Of a DNA stretch of 14,640 bases, positions 6,518 through 12,837 are shown piece by piece. The stretch is from an uncultured Clostridia bacterium. GTDB lineage: Bacteria > Bacillota > Clostridia > TANB77 > CAG-508. A program made the position numbers and the translations under genes. The notes under the pieces are model-generated. The model worked only from the letters and a program-made list of their open reading frames with translations. It was not told where the DNA came from and ran no database searches. The DNA is taken from positions 3,277-17,916 of the forward strand of contig CAQYCU010000028.1 in the NCBI GenBank assembly GCA_948919095.1. The letters are read 5' to 3'. How positions within the stretch are numbered: position 1 is the stretch's first letter; every line of letters begins with the position of its first letter.

Positions 6518-6540
6518 AATCACCTCTTTATGAGGTAATT
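6518..6540 (-). promoter_or_regulatory. Hairpin enclosing the ribosome binding site of the BofC-like gene
   Basis: In the minus-strand RNA AAUUACCUC (6540-6532) can pair over nine positions, one a U-G wobble, with GAGGUGAUU (6526-6518) across an AUAAA loop. The 3' arm is the whole Shine-Dalgarno sequence, and the start codon follows five bases later. Translation would require the hairpin to open. Confidence 0.55.
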
Positions 6541-6622
6541 ATTTCCACTTTATTGATTTATATACATTTAATTTTGTATTGTTCACTTTATATAGCTTTA
6601 TTCAAGCACTTTTGGAATTTTA

Positions 6623-7699
6623 TTAATCATAATTATACCATAGTCCTTGTGATTGCAGCCTACTTCTATTAGCATTATGTTCTTCCACAGTTTTTCCAAA
6701 ATATACTTTTCCAGTTTTGTCAGCTACAAAGTATAAGTTATTAGTTTCTTCTGGGTATAATGCAGATTTTATTGTATCTATTCCAACTGAAGAAATTGGG
6801 CCTATTGGTAATTTTCCTTCCATATTTGGTCCACGAGTGTTGTATGGGTTATAAGTATTAAGTTCAGATTGTCGTAAGTCTCTTTCTGATACGTCAACTC
6901 TTATTGCATAGTATGTTGTTACGTCGCTTCCAAGTGACATATTATTTTTTATTCTGTTGTAAAATACACTTGCAACTCCTGCTCTGTCTTCTTTATTTGC
7001 CGCTTCTAACTCAATAACAGATGCCATTGTTAATAATCTGTGAACTGCTATATTAGAGCTTTGTATTTCGCTTTTATATGGCTCTAACTTCTTCTCCATT
7101 TGATTAATCATTACTTCAAATATTTCTTCAACTGTTATATCTTTACTTTTTAAATTATATGTGTCTGGAAATAAATATCCTTCAAGTGGGTAGTATATAT
7201 TTTTGTTTTTTATTTCATCTGTTATAAACCAGTATTTTTCTATTAACTTGTCTATATATTCTGTGTCTTTTAGCTTTTCAAATACTTTTTCTTCTGTATT
7301 ATTAGTTGTTTCTGCTATTTTCTTAGCTATCCACCTCATGTTCTTGCCTTCTAAAAATGTTACGTTTATTGTTTTTTTGCTTGCATCTGGACCTTTTTCA
7401 AGTGCCTCAACTATTTGAGTTACTCCCATGTTTTTGTTTAATTCATATTCCCCAGCTTTCAGATTTGTAACATTATTTAATTTTGTATATATTTTAAATA
7501 CAAATTCGCTTTTTATTAAGTCATTTTGCGCTAGAATTGTTCCTATTGATGATGCTGTTGAACCTGTTGGTATATTTACAGTTACTTCTTGGCTTGTTTC
7601 GCTTGTTGGATTCATCATACTTATATAATAAAAGGTTGCTCCTCCTATCCCTGCTAATATAACAAATACAACTATTAAAATTATTATTACTTTTTTCAT
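6623..7699 (-). CDS. mltG: Endolytic transglycosylase MltG (YceG-like)
   Basis: MltG cleaves nascent glycan strands at the outer face of the membrane and is thought to release or terminate growing peptidoglycan chains. The 358-residue length is typical. A single transmembrane helix covers about 4-26. A LysM-like subdomain follows (about 38-110), containing IPTGSTASSIGTIL and the KAGEYELNKN motif. The catalytic domain holds ASVIELEA with the likely catalytic glutamate E230, then VASVFYNRI, SDVTTYYAI, and the YNPYNTRG...LPIGPI segment. It ends with YFVADKTGKVYFGKTVEEHN, a family hallmark. AGGAAGAGG precedes the ATG closely. It has its own strong promoter upstream and is followed after 110 bases by the BofC-like gene, with no terminator between them. 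Confidence 0.95.
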   Translation of the reverse strand: MKKVIIILIVVFVILAGIGGATFYYISMMNPTSETSQEVTVNIPTGSTASSIGTILAQNDLIKSEFVFKIYTKLNNVTNLKAGEYELNKNMGVTQIVEALEKGPDASKKTINVTFLEGKNMRWIAKKIAETTNNTEEKVFEKLKDTEYIDKLIEKYWFITDEIKNKNIYYPLEGYLFPDTYNLKSKDITVEEIFEVMINQMEKKLEPYKSEIQSSNIAVHRLLTMASVIELEAANKEDRAGVASVFYNRIKNNMSLGSDVTTYYAIRVDVSERDLRQSELNTYNPYNTRGPNMEGKLPIGPISSVGIDTIKSALYPEETNNLYFVADKTGKVYFGKTVEEHNANRSRLQSQGLWYNYD

Positions 7700-7733
7700 T
7701 TTCCTCTTCCTTTTGTTTAATTATAACAAGAAA

Positions 7734-7762
7734 ATTATAACATTATGTTCACGAAATTTCAA
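7734..7762 (-). promoter_or_regulatory. Promoter of mltG
   Basis: On the minus strand TTGAAA (7762-7757), a 17-base spacer and TATAAT (7739-7734) form a near-consensus promoter in the 107-base gap between comEC and mltG. A second TATAAT lies 13 bases nearer the gene without an equally good -35. Confidence 0.75.
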
Positions 7763-7806
7763 CGATTATTATAATAAATTTTGCTATTTTATTTTTACTG
7801 CTTTTA

Positions 7807-10065
7807 TTATGAATTTGTTTTTATATGAGTTTTAATTTTTATTTTTCCTCTTCTATCTACTGTTATTTTTATCTCTCCCATTTGGTCTGTTCTGTACACT
7901 TTGGTATTACTGTCTTTCAATCGTTCTAATATTTCCTCATTTGGATGTCCAAATTTGTTATTTTCTCCTACTCCAATTAATGCTATTTTAGGTGATACTT
8001 TTTGTAAGAATTCTTGTGTTGTAGAAGTTTTTGAGCCGTGATGTCCTACTTTAAGAATATCTGCTTTTATATTTATATTATTTCTTATTATTAGTTCTTC
8101 TGCTTCTTTTTCAATATCTCCAGTAAATAGCATTGTGAATTTGTTATATATTAGTTTTAAAACTATTGCATTATTATTTAATGGATTGTTTGTTATTAAG
8201 TCTTTTTGTGGATGCAAAATTTTAAGTTCTATGTTTCCTATTTTTATATTATCTCCATTTTCTACATATATTATTTTGATTTTTTTCTTTTTACAAATGT
8301 CAAGAAATTCTTGATATAACTCGCTATTTTTTGCTTGTTTGCATATTATTACATTTTCTACTTTTATATTTTTTAATACATACATAAAACCTTGACAGTG
8401 GTCAGCATCAAAGTGTGATATCATTATATAATTTAGTTTTATTATTTTTTTATAAAGCAAATATGGAAGCAAAGTATTTTTTCCTAAATCATAGCTGCTA
8501 TTAGTGTTAGTTGTTCCTCCACTATCTATCATTAAAGTTTTGCTTCCTGTTCTAATTAGGGTGCTATCTCCTTGCCCAATATCAACAAAATTAATTAATA
8601 TGTCTTTGTTAATTTTTATTCCTAGTACTTGAAAATTAAAATTTGAAATAATTATTAGAATTAGGAGAATTGTTATTTTTCTTTTAGATAACTTTTGATT
8701 TTTTTCATGTTGATGAGGCTTTATTTTCTGATTTTGAGTATTCATTTTTTTGTGTTGACAATTTCTTTTTCTATTTGTTATTTTTGCCTTTAATATGTTT
8801 ACTAGTAACAAATAAAACATTATTATTGATAATATTGCTGGAGTCCTAAGATATATCTTTGATAGTGGAAGTTTGGCACAAATTTGCACTGTGTCTTGAA
8901 ATAGACTAAGTAAAATATCTAATAAAATAAATATTGGCTTGAATTTAATAATTATTGATAGAAATCCTAAAATTATTATTGGTCCTAAAAAGATGCTTGC
9001 AAATATATTTGATATAATAAATGATAGTGAAATTGTATTATAGTTGTATAGCATAATCGGCATTATTACTAGGTTTGCTGAAAGTGTTACACTAATTGTT
9101 TTTAATTTTATCTTTTTGTATATTATGTTATAGAATAATACTATTCCGATTACTCCACCATATGACAGTTGTATTCCTATGTCAAATATTACATAAGGAT
9201 TGTTTATTATTTGTATTATTATCGATACTGCAAGACTTGTCCATATGTCTGCTTTTTTATATAGTAATTCTGACATAATTATCATTATATTCATTGTTCC
9301 TGCTCTTACAACCGATGGAGTATTGCCTGTTAGTTGCATGAAAAAAAGTATTATTATTATGGAAATTATGTTTCCAATCTTTTTATGTTTTAACCTTTTA
9401 TTTATAAAATTTATCATTATAATTATGTATGAAAAATGCGCTCCTGATATTGCAAGTATATGACTTAAACTTGCATCTCTAAAATTATCAATTATAGTGG
9501 CTTCAATATTGCTTTTATCTCCTATTAATAATGCTGTGATTAAGGCTGTATTTTCTTTTCTTAGCGTTTTTTGATATGTATCACTAATATTATTTTGTTG
9601 TATTTTATAAATTTTCTTTTTAATGGCAATTTGAAGCGTTTTGTCCTCTCCGACTTTTTTTATATTATCTCCTTTAAATGTTCCATATATTTTCTTTGTT
9701 TTTAAATATAGTTTATAATCAAATCCGCCTTCATTTCGTTGTTCTGCTGGTTCTTGGAAGTTTCCTTCAAATTCTATTTTGTCTCCAATTTGAAATTGTC
9801 CTTTTGTTTTTTCATTTTCTATTTTAGCTTGCTTTTTATTTTGTGTTTGCGGTTCTGATTTTTTAACGTATAGTATGAATTTTTTACCATCTATTTTAAT
9901 GTCATAAGCATTTGTGTATTGTTTTTCTTTTGCACTATTTTCAATAGTTGCATAAAATTTTCCATTTTGTGGGCCTTTATATTCATAAAGGGCTATACCT
10001 AGTTTGTATAGCCCTAATATTATTAATATTAAACATATTGCCAGGGCGCATAAGTATCGTTTCAT
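7807..10065 (-). CDS. comEC: DNA internalisation competence protein ComEC/Rec2
   Basis: ComEC forms the membrane channel for single-stranded DNA during natural transformation. Its 752 residues follow the full family plan. An N-terminal membrane segment (about 5-27) is followed by an OB-fold-like DUF4131 region (about 35-135, with GDKIEFEGNF). The multi-helix competence domain (about 170-425) contains LITALLIGDKSNI and LSHILAISGAHFSYI. A metallo-beta-lactamase domain (about 488-720) has GQGDSTLI, H551-x-D553-x-D555-H556, TGD (to D650), GHHGS (H675, H676) and GHPN (H707). The metal site appears intact. A Lys/Gln/His-rich stretch (about 427-463) joins the last helices to that domain. Only a short AAGG lies before the ATG. 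No comEA or other late competence gene is adjacent. No clear terminator separates it from the SH3b gene upstream, so they may share a promoter. Confidence 0.95.
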   Translation of the reverse strand: MKRYLCALAICLILIILGLYKLGIALYEYKGPQNGKFYATIENSAKEKQYTNAYDIKIDGKKFILYVKKSEPQTQNKKQAKIENEKTKGQFQIGDKIEFEGNFQEPAEQRNEGGFDYKLYLKTKKIYGTFKGDNIKKVGEDKTLQIAIKKKIYKIQQNNISDTYQKTLRKENTALITALLIGDKSNIEATIIDNFRDASLSHILAISGAHFSYIIIMINFINKRLKHKKIGNIISIIIILFFMQLTGNTPSVVRAGTMNIMIIMSELLYKKADIWTSLAVSIIIQIINNPYVIFDIGIQLSYGGVIGIVLFYNIIYKKIKLKTISVTLSANLVIMPIMLYNYNTISLSFIISNIFASIFLGPIIILGFLSIIIKFKPIFILLDILLSLFQDTVQICAKLPLSKIYLRTPAILSIIMFYLLLVNILKAKITNRKRNCQHKKMNTQNQKIKPHQHEKNQKLSKRKITILLILIIISNFNFQVLGIKINKDILINFVDIGQGDSTLIRTGSKTLMIDSGGTTNTNSSYDLGKNTLLPYLLYKKIIKLNYIMISHFDADHCQGFMYVLKNIKVENVIICKQAKNSELYQEFLDICKKKKIKIIYVENGDNIKIGNIELKILHPQKDLITNNPLNNNAIVLKLIYNKFTMLFTGDIEKEAEELIIRNNINIKADILKVGHHGSKTSTTQEFLQKVSPKIALIGVGENNKFGHPNEEILERLKDSNTKVYRTDQMGEIKITVDRRGKIKIKTHIKTNS

Positions 10066-10087
10066 TTATTGCCTTTCTGTGCCCCCC
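10066..10087 (-). promoter_or_regulatory. comEC leader with G6 tract and weak ribosome binding site
   Basis: The minus strand reads GTGTGGGGGGCACAG just before AAGGCAATAA and the ATG. The six-G run (10087-10082) is unusual in this A/T-rich DNA and is flanked by TGTG and CACA, which could close a small hairpin next to the weak AAGG. No regulatory effect is demonstrated. Confidence 0.3.
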
Positions 10088-10163
10088 ACACATTAAGTTC
10101 TTTTACTTTTATGAATTGCTTTAAATTTACTTTTTTTAATTTTCTTGTTGAAGTTTTTCTATT

Positions 10164-11126
10164 TTATCTTGTTTTTGATAATAAATCACTTCTTATATAA
10201 CCATTTCCATCAGATGTTTTTACTTTATACCAATCTCCTTCTTTTCCTTCTACTATTATTGGTACATTTTTTTCTACGCTTGTTACTACTTCTGAACTTG
10301 TATTTGCTTTACTTCTTACATTTACAGCTTCAACATTTACATACATTGTTGTTGGATAGCTGTCGTTTGAAGGTTGTGGCGTTGTTGTAGGAGTTAGTGT
10401 GGCTGTTGGCGTTGGAGTTACTGTAGTTTCACTTGTTGTATTATTTGCTGTAGTATTTTCCACAGTATTTGCACTTGTTGTGTTATTGTTTTGTGGTGCA
10501 TTGGTTGTAGTAGGCACTAGGTTGTTAGTTGCTAATGTTATAGTTGTTTTTTCTAGTACTTTTTTAAATACCCAACCGCTGTTATTCTCCGTTTGTACAT
10601 ATGCCCAATCTCCATTTACTGATACTAATTGTACACTTGCATTTGCTGACAAATTTTCTAGCTTTGTTGAATTAATTAGTGGTAATACATATAGTGTTGT
10701 TGCTGATTTTATTTTTGTTTTATTTAGTTCAATTATATCTGATGGAGTTTCCATTCCGCTTGGTGTTACAGTTGGTGCTACTACATTGTTTGTTGGTGTA
10801 TCTGTACTATTTTGTGAAGAAGTATTAGTCTGTGTATTTGCTGTATTAGTACTATTTGTTTCTTTATCTCTTTTTATATATTGTTTGCTTACATATCCTT
10901 CTTCGTTGTTGTATTTTACCTTATACCAATCTCCTTCTTCTGATATTATGTTTACTTTTGCCCCCTTATATAATACGTCTATTGCGTTTGCATTGATATT
11001 TGCACTTTCCCTGAAGTTTAGTTCTGATGCAGTTACTGTTCCTTTTGTACTTTCTGCAAGTACAATACCTATAAATACGGCATTTGCTAGTATTACAATA
11101 ATTAGAGTTGTTATGATTTTTTTCAT
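10164..11126 (-). CDS. Exported protein with three SH3b domains
   Basis: This exported protein has 320 residues. A signal peptide covers about 1-24, with likely cleavage after VLA. Three bacterial SH3 (SH3b) domains lie at about 28-86, 137-192 and 260-318. The first and third keep the classic signatures: LNFRESAN...GDWYKVKYNNEEGYVSKQYI and VNVRSKAN...GDWYKVKTSDGNGYIRSDLL. The second is more divergent but retains GDWAYVQTENNSGWV. The linkers (about 88-130 and 200-258) are rich in Thr, Asn, Ser and Pro, like surface-exposed wall spacers. No catalytic domain is present. SH3b domains often bind peptidoglycan or other wall polymers, so a wall-binding or sensing role is plausible but not shown. AGAGGGAG precedes the ATG and a good promoter lies about 95 bases upstream. 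comEC follows 98 bases downstream with no clear terminator between. Confidence 0.88.
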   Translation of the reverse strand: MKKIITTLIIVILANAVFIGIVLAESTKGTVTASELNFRESANINANAIDVLYKGAKVNIISEEGDWYKVKYNNEEGYVSKQYIKRDKETNSTNTANTQTNTSSQNSTDTPTNNVVAPTVTPSGMETPSDIIELNKTKIKSATTLYVLPLINSTKLENLSANASVQLVSVNGDWAYVQTENNSGWVFKKVLEKTTITLATNNLVPTTTNAPQNNNTTSANTVENTTANNTTSETTVTPTPTATLTPTTTPQPSNDSYPTTMYVNVEAVNVRSKANTSSEVVTSVEKNVPIIVEGKEGDWYKVKTSDGNGYIRSDLLSKTR

Positions 11127-11219
11127 AATTTTTCTCCCTCTTTATCTGTTTTCGTTTATTGTCATCTTTAGTTTTCAAGAATTATGTTAGCTAATTTTAT
11201 ATTACTAATTATCATCCTC

Positions 11220-11248
11220 AGTATATACTTTAGAATTTAAAAAGTCAA
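11220..11248 (-). promoter_or_regulatory. Promoter of the SH3b gene
   Basis: On the minus strand TTGACT (11248-11243), a 17-base spacer and TATACT (11225-11220) form a strong sigma-A-type promoter. The leader of about 90 bases before the SH3b start codon shows no clear structure. Confidence 0.75.
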
Positions 11249-11300
11249 TAAGATTTGTCTTATATTTTGATAAAAAAGTATAGATTTTTTTGTTAAAAAG

Positions 11301-11309
11301 TGGTATAAT
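11301..11309 (+). promoter_or_regulatory. Extended -10 promoter pointing toward tuf's 3' end
   Basis: TGGTATAAT is an extended -10 element with a perfect TATAAT. The -35 position 17 bases upstream (TAGATT) is poor, which is common with extended -10 promoters. Transcription would start near 11316 and run into the 17-codon frame and the hairpin at 11388-11428. Confidence 0.5.
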
Positions 11310-11339
11310 TAATTGAAAACCTTTATAGGAGAATTTGCA

Positions 11340-11393
11340 ATGAATGACCGAATGAAAGAGCTTAATCAAATCTGCATGAAATGTCAAAAATAG
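11340..11393 (+). CDS. Possible 17-residue peptide, MNDRMKELNQICMKCQK
   Basis: This short frame would encode MNDRMKELNQICMKCQK, a basic peptide with a C-x-x-C pair. I do not recognise it. It is proposed because complete expression signals surround it: an extended -10 about 30 bases upstream, AGGAG (11327-11331) exactly eight bases before the ATG, and a hairpin that begins at the last codons. The whole unit would be about 110 bases and lies convergent to tuf. Alternatives are an untranslated small RNA, or the remnant 5' end of a lost gene. Chance is possible because the frame is so short. Confidence 0.35.
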   Translation: MNDRMKELNQICMKCQK

Positions 11394-11428
11394 CAAGATG
11401 CTACAATTACTTGTAACTCTTGCTATTT
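11388..11428. terminator. Terminator of tuf, also ending the small plus-strand unit
   Basis: Arms 11388-11398 and 11418-11428 pair perfectly over 11 bases, with a nested five-base stem (11402-11406 with 11411-11415). On the minus strand it begins 19 bases after the tuf stop and its 3' arm runs into TTTTT, a good rho-independent terminator. In the plus direction it directly overlaps the end of the 17-codon frame and is followed by a looser T-rich tract. Confidence 0.75.
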
Positions 11429-11447
11429 CTATATTTCACTGTATTAA

Positions 11448-12650
11448 TTATTCCATAATATCAGCAACTACACCTGAACCTACTGTTCTACCACCTTCAC
11501 GAATAGCGAATCTTAGTCCTTTTTCGATAGCGATTGGTGTAATTAATTCGATTGTCATATCGATGTTATCACCTGGCATAACCATTTCTGTTCCTGCTGG
11601 TAAATCGATTGTTCCAGTAACGTCTGTTGTTCTGAAATAGAATTGTGGTCTGTATCCATTGAAGAATGGAGTATGACGTCCACCTTCATCAGCTGTTAAT
11701 ACGTATACTTGTGCTTTGAATTTTGTATGAGGTTTGATTGAACCTGGTACTGCAAGTACTTGACCTCTTTCGATTTCTGTTCTTTGAATACCTCTTAATA
11801 AAACACCTACGTTGTCTCCAGCTTCAGCGTCATCAAGTGATTTTCTGAACATTTCTAATCCTGTAACAACAGTTTGTTTTGATTCGTTTGTTAATCCAAC
11901 GATTTCAACTGTATCTTGAACTTTTAATGTTCCTCTTTCAACTCTACCTGTAACAACTGTTCCACGTCCTGATATTGTCATAACGTCTTCAATTGGCATT
12001 AGGAATGGTTGGTCAACTGGTCTTTCTGGTGTTGGTATATATGAGTCAACTGCTGCCATTAATTCTTTAATGCATGCATATTCTGGTGCTTCTGGGTCTT
12101 GTGATGAACTCTCTAATACTTTTAGAGATGAACCTTTAATTACTGGAATTTCGTCTCCTGGGAAATCATAGCTTGATAATAAGTCTCTAACTTCCATTTC
12201 AACTAATTCTAATAATTCTGGGTCGTCAACCATATCGCATTTGTTTAAGTAAACTACTATATATTTAACACCAACTTGTCTTGCTAATAGTATATGCTCT
12301 CTTGTTTGAGGCATAGGACCATCAGCTGCTGAAACTACTAATATAGCTCCATCCATTTGTGCTGCACCTGTAATCATGTTCTTTACATAGTCAGCGTGAC
12401 CTGGACAGTCAACGTGTGCGTAGTGTCTGTTTTCTGTTTCATATTCAACGTGTGCTGTGTTGATTGTGATTCCTCTTGCTCTTTCTTCTGGAGCTTTATC
12501 AATTGCAGCATAATCTTCGAATTGAGCTTTACCTTGTAAGCTTAACCATTTTGTAATAGCTGCTGTTGTTGTTGTTTTACCGTGGTCAACGTGACCAATT
12601 GTACCAATGTTTACGTGTGGCTTATTTCTAACAAATTTCTCTTTAGCCAT
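11448..12650 (-). CDS. tuf: Translation elongation factor EF-Tu
   Basis: EF-Tu is the GTPase that delivers aminoacyl-tRNA to the ribosomal A site. The chosen start gives 400 residues beginning MAKEKFVRNKPHVNIGTIGH. An in-frame ATG 39 bases upstream (12689) was rejected because a textbook AGGAGG lies eight bases before 12650 and because EF-Tu begins there in other bacteria. G motifs are intact: GHVDHGKT (19-26), the switch I end RGITI (59-63), DCPGH (81-85) and NKCD (136-139). Domains 2 and 3 are complete through the terminal GGRTVGSGVVADI. The gene follows fusA by 187 bases, as in the usual rpsL-rpsG-fusA-tuf order, but it has its own promoter and a leader hairpin in that gap. It ends at a strong terminator. 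The sequence looks like ordinary housekeeping EF-Tu. Confidence 0.98.
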   Translation of the reverse strand: MAKEKFVRNKPHVNIGTIGHVDHGKTTTTAAITKWLSLQGKAQFEDYAAIDKAPEERARGITINTAHVEYETENRHYAHVDCPGHADYVKNMITGAAQMDGAILVVSAADGPMPQTREHILLARQVGVKYIVVYLNKCDMVDDPELLELVEMEVRDLLSSYDFPGDEIPVIKGSSLKVLESSSQDPEAPEYACIKELMAAVDSYIPTPERPVDQPFLMPIEDVMTISGRGTVVTGRVERGTLKVQDTVEIVGLTNESKQTVVTGLEMFRKSLDDAEAGDNVGVLLRGIQRTEIERGQVLAVPGSIKPHTKFKAQVYVLTADEGGRHTPFFNGYRPQFYFRTTDVTGTIDLPAGTEMVMPGDNIDMTIELITPIAIEKGLRFAIREGGRTVGSGVVADIME

Positions 12651-12671
12651 TTTAAATTCCTCCTCTTTCTC

Positions 12672-12692
12672 GCTTTGATTTCTTTTCAAAGC
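12672..12692 (-). promoter_or_regulatory. Hairpin in the tuf leader
   Basis: In the minus-strand leader GCTTTGA (12692-12686) pairs perfectly with TCAAAGC (12678-12672) across a seven-base loop. The stem ends just before GAGAAAGAGGAGG, the tuf ribosome binding site, which stays unpaired. It may stabilise the leader. Read on the plus strand, the same stem is followed by TTTTT and would look like a terminator, but no plus-strand gene precedes it. Confidence 0.45.
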
Positions 12693-12739
12693 CTTTTTAT
12701 TAATTTTTAAAATATTAATAACATTTTTATAACAACTTT

Positions 12740-12768
12740 ATTTTATACTATTTTCTAATAAATTGCAA
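12740..12768 (-). promoter_or_regulatory. Internal promoter for tuf
   Basis: On the minus strand TTGCAA (12768-12763), a 17-base spacer and TAAAAT (12745-12740) give a reasonable sigma-A-type promoter between fusA and tuf. It would allow tuf to be expressed above the level of the str operon. Confidence 0.55.
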
Positions 12769-12811
12769 GTGTTATTTTAATTTATTATCTTTTTAAATTA
12801 TGTTTTAATTT

Positions 12812-12833
12812 TAGCGTTTTGTCTAAAACACTA
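12812..12833 (-). other. Short hairpin just after the fusA stop codon
   Basis: In the minus-strand RNA UAGUGUUUU (12833-12825) pairs with AAAACGCUA (12820-12812) over nine positions, one a wobble, with a four-base loop. It begins four bases after the fusA stop. No T-tract follows, so it is better read as a processing or stabilising hairpin or a weak attenuator than as a full terminator. Confidence 0.45.
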
Positions 12834-12837
12834 TTTA

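Noticed and set aside
6541..6622. A sporulation sigma-G promoter for the BofC-like gene, from a TGAATA -35-like hexamer.
   Set aside because: The sequence 17 bases downstream (CAATACA) matches the sigma-G -10 consensus poorly, and TGAATA is common by chance in A/T-rich DNA.
10399..11190. A 263-codon open frame on the plus strand opposite the SH3b gene.
   Set aside because: It is antisense to a clear exported SH3b protein. It arises from the Thr/Asn-rich low-complexity linkers, giving a Val/Phe/Ser-rich translation with no recognisable domain or ribosome binding site.
11205..11396. A 63-codon minus-strand frame between the SH3b gene and tuf.
   Set aside because: Its start lies inside the tuf terminator, it has no ribosome binding site, and it overlaps the SH3b promoter and the divergent extended -10 promoter.
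12651..12689. An upstream in-frame ATG that would extend EF-Tu by 13 residues.
   Set aside because: The extension covers the AGGAGG that serves the normal MAKEKF start, and EF-Tu in other bacteria does not carry it.
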